Positions 16,817-23,262 of a stretch of DNA of 23,262 nucleotides are shown here, piece by piece. The stretch comes from Methanocorpusculaceae archaeon UBA456 (GTDB lineage Archaea > Halobacteriota > Methanomicrobia > Methanomicrobiales > Methanocorpusculaceae). The translations under genes were made by a program, and so were the position numbers. The stretch is taken from assembly GCA_002496395.1 (NCBI GenBank), contig DAJQ01000032.1, positions 2,569 to 25,830 on the forward strand, written 5' to 3'. How positions within the stretch are numbered: the first letter of the stretch is position 1; the number at the start of each line of letters is the position of its first letter. Below the pieces are notes generated by a model. That model was not told the DNA's origin. It did no database searches and saw only the letters and a program-made list of their open reading frames with translations.

Positions 16817-18460
16817 TCAGCTCCTCTTTGTAGAGGAGTAATAGTAGGCACCGCCTGCACCCAGGATGATGATCACCCCGATGATCACGTATATCCAGGG
16901 GAACCCGTCTGTTGGCTCCTCCGGGCTCACCGGCACCTCTGGTGTTGTGATGGGTGTTGGAACCGGGGTTGCCACAGGTGTTACCACAGGCGTTATAACC
17001 GGTTCTGGTGCGGGTGTCACGGTTGAGGAAACCGCAGTGTCACTGAAGAGGGCAAACTCGGTGAAGTGAGCGACTTCAGCTGATAAGGTGCGATCCCGCG
17101 TATTCACCACGGTCGGCAGATTCACCCAGTCACCGCTCTCCCGGTCATACCATTTCATGACCAGGTACCCGGGCGTCTGATATGCCTGAGCCATCAGCAG
17201 GTTCCATTCTGCATCGGTGAATGAGAAGGTGAGCGTGGCGGGGGGTGCAAAGGTTGCACCGGCCGGTGAGCACTGGACTGCATATCCTGCAAACGCAAAA
17301 GTTCCTGCCTGCGGGACATGCGGCAGGCCGGCTGCCGGTATATCGTTCATGGTTATCTCTGAGAGGCGTTTGCCATCCCGATCGAGGGCAGAGACACCCA
17401 CCTCGATGCTGAGCCGGGCCTTCCGCGAGACGCTGTCAAGCTGGATCTCCTGGAGCACCTGTCCAAGGGTATTTGTCAGGAGTGTCGCTTTTCCAATGCT
17501 CCGGGCAACCGGCATCGAGGTTCTTCCACCACCTCCGCCAGCAGGGTAAACCTCTCTCTTCCAGACCTGCACCCGGTTATTGTTCCAGTCTGAGACATAC
17601 ACCAGCTGACCGGAAGAGGTATCCCGGATAGCGATATCGCGTGGGGCATCAAACTGCCCGTCACCTGTTCCATAGGATCCGATTGACTCCACGAAGATGC
17701 CGTCTCGTGTAAACTTCTGCACCCGGTGATTGTTGGTATCGGCGACATAAAGGTACCCGGCAGAATCTACCGCAATACCATGCGGGCGGAAGAACTCGCC
17801 ATCACCTGAGCCAAATGAACCGAAGTTCCCAATCAGGGTGTATCCATTTCTGTCAAAGATGGTCACCTGGTTCTTCCCGTACTGGCTCACATAGAGATAG
17901 TTACTAGAAAGAGCAACACCATGGGGATTATCAAAGTTCCCGGTGATCGTCTGGAGATGGCTGCCGACACTGGTAAAGACCTGCACCCGGTGGTTCTGTG
18001 CATCTGCAACAAAGATATGTCCCGCAGAATCGACTGCGATCCCGCTTGGTTCTCTGAACTGGCCGGCTCCGGCTCCATATGACCCCCATCCCATGACATA
18101 CACGCCATCTGATGTGAACTTCTGGATCCGGTGGTTATGTGCATCCGCGACATAGACATACCCGGAAGCATCAACGGCAACACCGCGGGGATACCTCATC
18201 TCACCGGCGGCCGATCCAAAATTGCCAAAGGCTCCGTCATATGTCCCGCCATAGTTCCCAAAGATCTGAGTCTTATGCAGGTACTCGTTTACCACAAAGA
18301 TATCGGTCCCAAAGAGGGTTATCCCCCAGGGATGATCCATCTGGCCGGGACCAGCAGATCCGAATTGATCGAGATATGCATAATTTCCCGCTGCAACACC
18401 CTGGCAGGCCAGGAACGCAAACAGGAGAAGTATGATCCCAATTCCAGTTCTTCCTCTCAT
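16817..18460 (-). CDS. Secreted NHL-propeller protein with C-terminal membrane anchor (paralogue A)
   Basis: I chose ATG at 18460 because GGAG lies about nine bases upstream; the frame can extend to GTG at 18484. The product is 547 residues. Residues 1-25 form a signal peptide (hydrophobic core, then L-A-C-Q-G-V-A-A, either a weak lipobox or signal peptidase I site). About 30-315 hold six NHL blades with the pattern P-x-G-I-A-V-D-x-x-G-x-x-Y-V-A-D-x-x-N-H-R-V-Q. A Gly-rich linker leads to a beta domain of about 150 residues with AGYAVQCSPAGATF and a V-A-H-F-T-E-F-A-L-F end, known to me from other Methanomicrobiales surface proteins. A Pro/Thr/Val linker follows, then one transmembrane helix (FPWIYVIIGVIIILGAGGAY) and a short basic tail. 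It is most likely an outside-facing, membrane-anchored propeller that binds protein or sugar; ligand unknown. It is a tandem paralogue of the next gene. Confidence 0.85.
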   Translation of the reverse strand: MRGRTGIGIILLLFAFLACQGVAAGNYAYLDQFGSAGPGQMDHPWGITLFGTDIFVVNEYLHKTQIFGNYGGTYDGAFGNFGSAAGEMRYPRGVAVDASGYVYVADAHNHRIQKFTSDGVYVMGWGSYGAGAGQFREPSGIAVDSAGHIFVADAQNHRVQVFTSVGSHLQTITGNFDNPHGVALSSNYLYVSQYGKNQVTIFDRNGYTLIGNFGSFGSGDGEFFRPHGIAVDSAGYLYVADTNNHRVQKFTRDGIFVESIGSYGTGDGQFDAPRDIAIRDTSSGQLVYVSDWNNNRVQVWKREVYPAGGGGGRTSMPVARSIGKATLLTNTLGQVLQEIQLDSVSRKARLSIEVGVSALDRDGKRLSEITMNDIPAAGLPHVPQAGTFAFAGYAVQCSPAGATFAPPATLTFSFTDAEWNLLMAQAYQTPGYLVMKWYDRESGDWVNLPTVVNTRDRTLSAEVAHFTEFALFSDTAVSSTVTPAPEPVITPVVTPVATPVPTPITTPEVPVSPEEPTDGFPWIYVIIGVIIILGAGGAYYYSSTKRS

Positions 18461-18544
18461 CACAAACTTCTCCATCCGGCACACAGACGATCTCAGTTCG
18501 CTTCATGAAATCCGGTATAATTGAATACATATCATTTGGGACTT

Positions 18545-18557
18545 ATATGCTTTTGGT
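18545..18557 (-). promoter_or_regulatory. Putative promoter of NHL paralogue A
   Basis: On the minus strand this reads ACCAAAAGCATAT followed by AAGT, a BRE-like purine stretch and a TATA-like core. The first eleven bases are identical to the element upstream of paralogue B. It lies 87 bases before the chosen start codon. Confidence 0.5.
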
Positions 18558-18605
18558 CAATATAGGAAAAACAACGATCAAGAGATCAGTCTGCTGGTGA
18601 GGTGA

Positions 18606-18622
18606 ACCGGTTAACAACCGGT
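18606..18622. repeat. Perfect 7-bp inverted repeat between the NHL paralogues
   Basis: ACCGGTT (18606-18612) and AACCGGT (18616-18622) are exact reverse complements with a 3-base loop. It lies between the T-run of the paralogue B terminator and the promoter of paralogue A, so it may be an operator or a second terminator stem. Confidence 0.55.
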
Positions 18623-18658
18623 AAAAAAATATTATTTAAACGGGGGATATCTCCCGTT
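18623..18658 (-). terminator. Hairpin plus T-run terminator of NHL paralogue B
   Basis: On the minus strand AACGGG and CCCGTT (18658-18653 and 18644-18639) form a 6-bp stem around a GATATC core, followed by an A/T stretch and seven Ts ending at 18623. A shorter T6 run lies nearer the stop, at 18666-18671. Confidence 0.65.
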
Positions 18659-18680
18659 CCCTCTCAAAAAAGATTGGGTT

Positions 18681-20294
18681 CTATTTTTTCTGGGTGTAAT
18701 AGTAGGCACCGGCTGCGATCAGGATGATGATCACAACTCCGATGATTACATAGACCCATGGGAATTCGCTGACTGGCTCAGGAGCCACCGGGACATCTGG
18801 TGTTACAACCGGGGTTGAAACCAAGGTTACCGGTGGTGTCACTGGTGTGGGTGTTGGCACAACTGATGGCTCTGCGGTGTCAGTGAAGACAGCATAGATA
18901 CTGAAGTGCGAGACTGTCGCGGTGAGTGTCCGTGCACCTTCGTTTACGGTTGTGGGCACGTTCACCCATGAACCTTTGGCACTGTCAAACCATTTCACCA
19001 CGAGCTGACCGGGTGTGTTGTGTGCCTGTGCCATCAGGGTGTTCCATTCTGCTTCGGTGAAGGAGAAGGTGAGCCGTGCTGATGGGTTGAAGGTTGCACC
19101 TGCTGGTGAACACTGGACTGCATAGCCGCCGAATGTGAAGGTTCCCTCAGATGGAACTGCCGGAAGGTTTGCAGCAGAGAGGTCGTCCATCGAGATCTCT
19201 CCAAGGCTGTTGCCATTGCTGTCAAGGACATAGGTGCCTGTATTGACAGAGAGCCTGGCTTTCAGTGACGGGCTGTCGAGCATGACCGTCTGGAGCAGCT
19301 GTCCTGCGGTGTTGGTCATGAGTGATGCTGTACCAACGCTCACTGCCGGTGGGAGTGTCGTTGATCCACCGCCGCCGCCGCCAGGTGAGGGTGCTGGTGT
19401 GTATGGTTTCCAGATCTGGACCTTATTGTTCCAATAGTCACTTACGTAGACATACCCTGATGCATCAACGAAGATATCAGTCGGATAATTGAAGAATCCC
19501 TGGCCGATAGTTGCGACATACGCTGCAGAGTTTCCGATCAGCTGGAACTTCTGGACACGGTCGTTTCCTGCATCTGCAATGTATATACTGCCTGCTGCAT
19601 CGAAAGTAATCCCGATTGGATCGTTAAACTGGCCGATTCCGGTTCCGGGTGCACCGAAGTTACCAATTGCTGCTCCGGTATCCTTGTTTAAAATCTGCAC
19701 CTGATCATTGGATCCGGTTACATAGACTGCATTTCCACGAACTGCCAGACCCATTGGATTGTCAAAGTTCCCGGTGATTGTGCGCTGATATGTTCCGGTG
19801 TCGCTGAAGACCTGAACCCGCTGATTATTCGAGTCGGCCACATAGACATAGCCTGCTGCATCGACTGCAACACCGAGCGGGTTGTTAAACTGGCCGACGC
19901 CGGCTCCGGTACTTCCCCATTTGGCATTATACTGCCAGGTATTTCCGATCAGCTGGAACTTCTGGATCCGGTTGTTGCCGCTATCAGCCACATAGAGATA
20001 GGGGCTGTTTGCGGCTGCCAGACCTTTGGGTGAAATGAAATCGCCATCACCGCTTCCGGTGTTGCCAACATAACCACCAAAGGTCTGGCCGAAGTTGCCA
20101 AAGAATGCAAGATTATCTGTACCATCATTTGATACAAATATCTGGTTATTTATTGGGACAATACCTGATGGGCCACTCAGATGACCCGTACCAAACTCTG
20201 TATAGTATTGGTACGATGTACTTGCCGAAACTCCCTGGCATGCAAGGAGTGCAAGCACCATAATAGAGATGAGAATACCAAATTTTTTAATCAT
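18681..20294 (-). CDS. Secreted NHL-propeller protein with C-terminal membrane anchor (paralogue B)
   Basis: ATG at 20294 was chosen because GGAGG lies eight bases upstream; the frame extends to 20312. The product has 537 residues and the same plan as its neighbour: signal peptide with A-L-L-A-C-Q-G-V-S-A, here a better lipobox (L-L-A-C); six NHL blades at about 25-300 (for example NPLGVAVDAAGYVYVADSNN); a poly-Gly/Ser linker; the beta domain with FGGYAVQCSPAGATF and VSHFSIYAVF; a Pro/Thr/Val linker; a transmembrane helix (WVYVIIGVVIIILIAAGAYY); and the tail T-Q-K-K. Blade sequences differ more than the beta domain and anchor, suggesting the propellers have diverged in ligand while attachment is conserved. 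Each copy has its own promoter and terminator, so they can be expressed separately. Function is not known. Confidence 0.85.
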   Translation of the reverse strand: MIKKFGILISIMVLALLACQGVSASTSYQYYTEFGTGHLSGPSGIVPINNQIFVSNDGTDNLAFFGNFGQTFGGYVGNTGSGDGDFISPKGLAAANSPYLYVADSGNNRIQKFQLIGNTWQYNAKWGSTGAGVGQFNNPLGVAVDAAGYVYVADSNNQRVQVFSDTGTYQRTITGNFDNPMGLAVRGNAVYVTGSNDQVQILNKDTGAAIGNFGAPGTGIGQFNDPIGITFDAAGSIYIADAGNDRVQKFQLIGNSAAYVATIGQGFFNYPTDIFVDASGYVYVSDYWNNKVQIWKPYTPAPSPGGGGGGSTTLPPAVSVGTASLMTNTAGQLLQTVMLDSPSLKARLSVNTGTYVLDSNGNSLGEISMDDLSAANLPAVPSEGTFTFGGYAVQCSPAGATFNPSARLTFSFTEAEWNTLMAQAHNTPGQLVVKWFDSAKGSWVNVPTTVNEGARTLTATVSHFSIYAVFTDTAEPSVVPTPTPVTPPVTLVSTPVVTPDVPVAPEPVSEFPWVYVIIGVVIIILIAAGAYYYTQKK

Positions 20295-20389
20295 CACCGA
20301 TTCCTCCATCATTTAAATGCGTTGATATGCCCGTTGAGAGAGATGGGCGTGACTATCAAAATCCGCATGCATAAAATCATGTTATTCAA

Positions 20390-20407
20390 TATATTAATGC
20401 TTTTGGT
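20390..20407 (-). promoter_or_regulatory. Putative promoter of NHL paralogue B
   Basis: On the minus strand ACCAAAAGCATTAATATATT has the same first eleven bases as the element before paralogue A, followed by a stronger TATA-like TTAATATA. It lies about 103 bases before the chosen start. Confidence 0.55.
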
Positions 20408-20588
20408 TTCTCTCTCGGAGAAATCCATCATTTGTTCATTCAATACGTTCCAGAAGTCTGTTTCTGATCTCCTTCAACATGCAATCCCTCTTCTCTGGTC
20501 TGCTCCAGTGCTCCTGGCTATTGGTCCTTTTCACCTTCTTCTCTGGCTGAATCCTTCGAAAATCCAATATCTGCTAAAATTCAGGTGA

Positions 20589-20604
20589 ACTCAATGGATT
20601 GAGT
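20589..20604. repeat. Perfect 6-bp inverted repeat after the permease gene
   Basis: ACTCAA (20589-20594) and TTGAGT (20599-20604) pair exactly around the loop TGGA. No T-run follows on either strand. It might mark the operon's 3' end, but it is weak. Confidence 0.4.
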
Positions 20605-20723
20605 CATCAGTTGCATGCAGACAAATCAGGCAGATCTGATCATTCTGGTGCCCACCCCCGATCCTGAATAAATGATGCCGGGTGCAGCAGATTCAGAGAA
20701 CGCGGGATACTCAAAATGCGCGT

Positions 20724-21959
20724 TCAGCGTAATCCCCATCCGATCAACAGCACCGCCACCAGAAACACCACACACCCGGCTGCGGCAAGCGGGATGGTGA
20801 ATGTCTTCACCGTCTCCAACACACTCTGGCCTGCTGTCCTGTTCACGAGCCAGAAGAAGGGATCGCTTGCATAGCTGATCACCATCGTTCCTGCGGCGAT
20901 CATCAGGAAGAGAGAAGATGCCGGGATCAGGTCGGGGATTGTGGTTCCCGCGATGATATCAGCGGTGATGACGGCGGTAACCACCCGCGAACCCTGTGCG
21001 GTCTGGATGAAGCATGCCAGGATGAAGGGAACCGCTGCAAGCGGGATGATCATTCCGAGGAGGCCTGCGGCATCTGCGGGGAACGAGCTTGCCGCGATAA
21101 CCCCGCCGAGGGCACCGGCACCACAGAGATCAAAGATGATCATGCCTGCATGTTTTGTCCCCTCGCTAACTGCCTCCTTCCTGAGCGTTCTGGCGATGAA
21201 GAAAATCGCGACAGCCGCTCCGGCAAGGAGAGCAACAGGCAGGATCGTTTTTGCTCCCACCCCCGGCAGCAGGAACCCGATCACGATGATTGCGATAGGC
21301 AGGATGAGGGGTACCCATGCAGCGGCTCTTCCGGAACCTCTCTCCCCTCCCTCCTGCCTCTCACCCAGACGGATACCACGCCCGAAAAGAACGATCATCA
21401 GCAGGAGAAGGATCAGGGAGAGGGGGATTGTGAGCGTGTTCAGTCCGGGATCGGTCGAGAAGACCTCTATGAGCGTGACCATCACCGGTGCCGGTGCGAT
21501 CAGGACAAACGAGAGTACCGATCCGCACGCGATAAGGGAGAGGAGTACCCCTGCCCTCTTTGGATCTGCTCCCCTGCCTTTCATCAGTGGTGCGAGGACG
21601 AGAAATGGTGTGATCGCGCACATAAACGGAACAGCGAGGAGCCATCCGGCAAGTCCCGCATGCACTGCTGGCCGCTGTGATATGATGGCGAGATCAGACC
21701 GTATCCTCTCAATTCCTCCCCCTTTCACCAAAGAAAAGGCGATGATTGAGCCACCCCAGACGGCCACGCCGAGGATGACAAAGATCCGTCCGGCACCGGC
21801 ACTCGCAGCATCGATGACCATCGCTGGAGGAAGCCCGGCAAGTATGCCGTAGATGATTGCGGCACCAAAGAGTACCGGAAACGGGGGGATTTTAAAATAC
21901 GCGGTGGCAACAGTGACTGCAAGAATGCAGATGAGAAAAGCGGAGAGGGTCTCCACCAT
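20724..21959 (-). CDS. DUF401 / GntP-like integral membrane permease
   Basis: This 411-residue protein is almost entirely hydrophobic with about ten or eleven predicted membrane segments, for example at 2-20, 22-45, 58-75, 103-125, 135-160, 170-190, 210-240, 245-255, 270-320 and 385-410. It fits the archaeal DUF401 family, related to the GntP/ion-transporter superfamily. Conserved-looking loops include KIPPFPVLFGAAIIYG near the N-terminus, CAITPFLVLAPL, and TAQGSRVVTAVITADI in the second half, which suggests the usual two-fold layout. The substrate is unknown; GntP relatives carry sugar acids or other organic anions with protons. Its ATG lies three bases after the stop of the ZPR1-like gene and its ribosome binding site (GAGGAG) is inside that gene's end, so it is cotranscribed with sepF and its neighbours. 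Confidence 0.75.
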   Translation of the reverse strand: MVETLSAFLICILAVTVATAYFKIPPFPVLFGAAIIYGILAGLPPAMVIDAASAGAGRIFVILGVAVWGGSIIAFSLVKGGGIERIRSDLAIISQRPAVHAGLAGWLLAVPFMCAITPFLVLAPLMKGRGADPKRAGVLLSLIACGSVLSFVLIAPAPVMVTLIEVFSTDPGLNTLTIPLSLILLLLMIVLFGRGIRLGERQEGGERGSGRAAAWVPLILPIAIIVIGFLLPGVGAKTILPVALLAGAAVAIFFIARTLRKEAVSEGTKHAGMIIFDLCGAGALGGVIAASSFPADAAGLLGMIIPLAAVPFILACFIQTAQGSRVVTAVITADIIAGTTIPDLIPASSLFLMIAAGTMVISYASDPFFWLVNRTAGQSVLETVKTFTIPLAAAGCVVFLVAVLLIGWGLR

Positions 21960-21962
21960 CCC

Positions 21963-22487
21963 TCACTCCTCATCTGGGATAAATGACGCTACTCTCGCCT
22001 TATCTGAGAGTATTGCACTGTTTCCTGATGGATCCTCGATGATCAGGGTAAATGGAACCTCTCCCTCTTTTGCATTTGCGAGGGTTTCAAGGCCGTCAAG
22101 TGCGGCTTGCCGCTCTTCATCGTCGGCTGATAAAAGGGTGGTTCTGATCGCATCCTCAACCCGTGCCAGTACTCCCTCGACATTTGATACAAACCCCTGG
22201 CATGCGGGTCCCGGGCTGATAGATATGCCAAGCTCCGGTATCTCGATTCTTGCTGAGGTTGATCTGGCAACGCGGGTGGAGAGATCGTCTATCGTCCGGA
22301 CATCGAATTCATATCGTACCGGCCCGCGGTCTGTCAGGATCATCGTATCTGTCAGACGAAAGCCGCATGCCTCACAGAGGCCGCACATCATGAGAATATC
22401 TGAGAAGAAAGGGATATTCTCGGTCTGATAAATATAATCTATCTCTTCTCCACAGAGCGGGCAGGGGCCGGAGAGGGCCTGCTTCAC
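21963..22487 (-). CDS. ZPR1-type zinc-finger protein (archaeal)
   Basis: This 174-residue protein has one four-cysteine zinc finger (C9/C12 and C38/C41, with C35 beside it) followed by the ZPR1 beta domain: DTMILTDRGPVRYEFDV, RVARSTSARIEIPELGI, GPACQGFVSNVEGVL and a PFTLIIEDPSGNS stretch near the end. Eukaryotic ZPR1 has two such modules and chaperones elongation factor eEF1A; archaeal forms have one, and their role is unsettled. The start is GTG at 22487, directly after the TAG of sepF, with GGAGG eight bases upstream inside sepF. The tight packing between sepF and a permease implies coordinated expression. The family call is firm; the job in archaea is not. Confidence 0.88.
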   Translation of the reverse strand: MKQALSGPCPLCGEEIDYIYQTENIPFFSDILMMCGLCEACGFRLTDTMILTDRGPVRYEFDVRTIDDLSTRVARSTSARIEIPELGISISPGPACQGFVSNVEGVLARVEDAIRTTLLSADDEERQAALDGLETLANAKEGEVPFTLIIEDPSGNSAILSDKARVASFIPDEE

Positions 22488-22865
22488 CTAGTTGCCTCCA
22501 CCTATCTTCTCCCGTGAGATCTTCACCGATGTTGGTGTAATGACGACATAGCGCTGGTCGCCAATGCCGATGATATCGCCGTTCACATCCCGTGCGACAT
22601 CCTTTAAGTCCTTCATCACCCGCTCAAAGGTGATCTTGTCGAGCTTGAGCTTCTGGATGTCAATGATCACAATGTTGTTGTTGTACACCTCGTCTTTGAT
22701 TCGTGGTGTATCCTTGAGGTCGTTAATTGTTGCAATCCTGACATACATCAGAGCAGGCTCCTCCCCTGCCGCTGCATCCTCATATGCAGCGAGGTCGAGA
22801 TCCATATACTCCTCTTCCTTAGGGGTCGTACCCTTTCCGCCAATGATGGAATCAAGAAATCCCAT
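22488..22865 (-). CDS. sepF: Archaeal cell-division protein SepF
   Basis: SepF anchors the FtsZ ring to the membrane in archaea that have FtsZ. The 125 residues have the expected parts: an N-terminal amphipathic membrane-targeting segment (MGFLDSIIGG), an acidic linker (about 15-35), and the C-terminal SepF core from MYVRIATINDL to the end, with NNIVIIDIQKL, a helix (FERVMKDLKDVARDVNGDI), and IGIGDQRYVVITPTSVKI. It lies within the 120-150-residue range of archaeal homologues. AAGGA lies about seven bases before the ATG. The preceding PUA gene ends 37 bases upstream and the ZPR1-like gene begins at the next base after the stop. No ftsZ is in the window. Confidence 0.93.
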   Translation of the reverse strand: MGFLDSIIGGKGTTPKEEEYMDLDLAAYEDAAAGEEPALMYVRIATINDLKDTPRIKDEVYNNNIVIIDIQKLKLDKITFERVMKDLKDVARDVNGDIIGIGDQRYVVITPTSVKISREKIGGGN

Positions 22866-22902
22866 GTAGAATCCTTTCTATTGGTAGTTATTAATTGTAT
22901 CC

Positions 22903-23262
22903 TTATATCTCCAGATTCCAGATCGCGTCACCAACATAATGGATATTCTTCGCAATCTTCCCCTTCTCCATTGCGCGAATCTCGTCTGCATCATAGAGTG
23001 CGATGACAACTGCAAGCGGCTTTCCGTGCCGTTCCTCAACGATTAATGCAGGCTCATCCTTTTTGATATCATCTGTCACCGAGATGACTCCGGGGCGCAT
23101 CACGTCGGCACCATTGACCATGAACGAGACGGCACCCGAATCAACCGTGATGCGGCGGGCTATAAATGGCCGGAGATGCGCACCTCTCAGTGTTGGAAAT
23201 GCCCAGTTATCCCGGGAGATCAGGAGCGGTTTTTTATCGATTAGGAAAATAGAGAGATCTGG
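22903..23262 (-). CDS. PUA-domain RNA-binding protein (N-terminus beyond window)
   Basis: The frame is open to the right edge with 119 codons visible; the ATG at 23121 is internal, since coding sequence continues upstream as WAFPTLRGAHLRP and ITVDSGAVSFMVNGADVMRP. The latter is the classic PUA-domain core (V-D-x-G-A-V ... V-x-N-G-A-D-V-M-x-P-G-V), continuing to KPLAVVIALYDADEIRAMEKG. PUA domains bind RNA in tRNA/rRNA-modifying enzymes and translation factors. Small stand-alone archaeal PUA proteins of about 150-170 residues are known, and the amount seen here fits such a protein missing a short N-terminal part. It is first in the visible part of the sepF operon. A larger enzyme with a C-terminal PUA domain cannot be excluded. 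Confidence 0.8.
   Translation of the reverse strand, partial: PDLSIFLIDKKPLLISRDNWAFPTLRGAHLRPFIARRITVDSGAVSFMVNGADVMRPGVISVTDDIKKDEPALIVEERHGKPLAVVIALYDADEIRAMEKGKIAKNIHYVGDAIWNLEI

Larger units (their letters stand above)
20295..20723. other. Intergenic region, no gene seen
   Basis: These 429 bases separate the permease gene from NHL paralogue B. The part nearest paralogue B holds its leader and promoter. The rest has a perfect 6-bp inverted repeat at 20589-20604 and no convincing coding frame; a 135-codon plus-strand frame at 20181-20588 overlaps the NHL gene antisense and has no domain. Confidence 0.6.

Noticed and set aside
20941..21852. 303-codon plus-strand frame opposite the permease
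   Set aside because: It is an antisense shadow of a hydrophobic protein, rich in Arg/Pro/Thr/Ile with no domain.

Overview
The window looks like archaeal chromosome, most probably from a methanogen of the order Methanomicrobiales (an inference from protein content, not a database match). The pointers are an archaeal SepF beside a ZPR1-type zinc-finger protein and a PUA-domain protein, a DUF401/GntP-like permease, TTTATATA-type promoter boxes, GGTGA/GGAGG ribosome binding sites, and several secreted proteins of a style common in that order (NHL propellers, choice-of-anchor L, Ig-like modules, C-terminal membrane anchors). Most of the window concerns the cell surface.

Left edge, minus strand (1-975): the N-terminal part of a secreted choice-of-anchor L protein. 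A 483-base divergent spacer with two perfect inverted repeats separates it from a plus-strand glycan operon (about 1459-9482). This operon holds a very large fusion enzyme (three methyltransferase-like domains, a coiled coil with three exact-length 28-residue repeats, two GT2 glycosyltransferase domains), a GT-B glycosyltransferase, GDP-mannose 4,6-dehydratase (gmd) and a GDP-L-fucose synthase-type epimerase/reductase (fcl). Two of the three junctions are 1-base TGATG overlaps. Together they would make GDP-6-deoxyhexose and build, and perhaps methyl-cap, a surface polysaccharide or protein-linked glycan. The fusion resembles in concept bacterial WsaE (methyltransferase plus two rhamnosyltransferases) and WbdD (methyltransferase plus coiled-coil length ruler).

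Centre (10018-15183): a 1721-residue exported protein with five N-terminal propeller-like repeats and about thirteen Ig-like modules. Its mature part has no cysteine and its C-terminus has no recognisable anchor. Behind it come a terminator hairpin and an unusual GC-rich, G-skewed non-coding island of about 340 bp, bounded by a 12-bp perfect inverted repeat and containing strong hairpins and a G-quadruplex motif. A small accessory patch follows: hicB-hicA toxin-antitoxin genes and an orphan YgiT-type zinc-finger protein.

Right part, all minus strand: two tandem paralogous surface proteins (six-bladed NHL propeller, a conserved beta domain, a Pro/Thr linker and a C-terminal membrane anchor) that share an 11-base promoter core. 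Next is a compact operon reading PUA protein (cut by the window edge), sepF, ZPR1-like protein and DUF401/GntP-like permease. This links a cell-division factor with zinc-finger, RNA-binding and transport genes. No tRNA, rRNA, CRISPR array or transposase gene was recognised.
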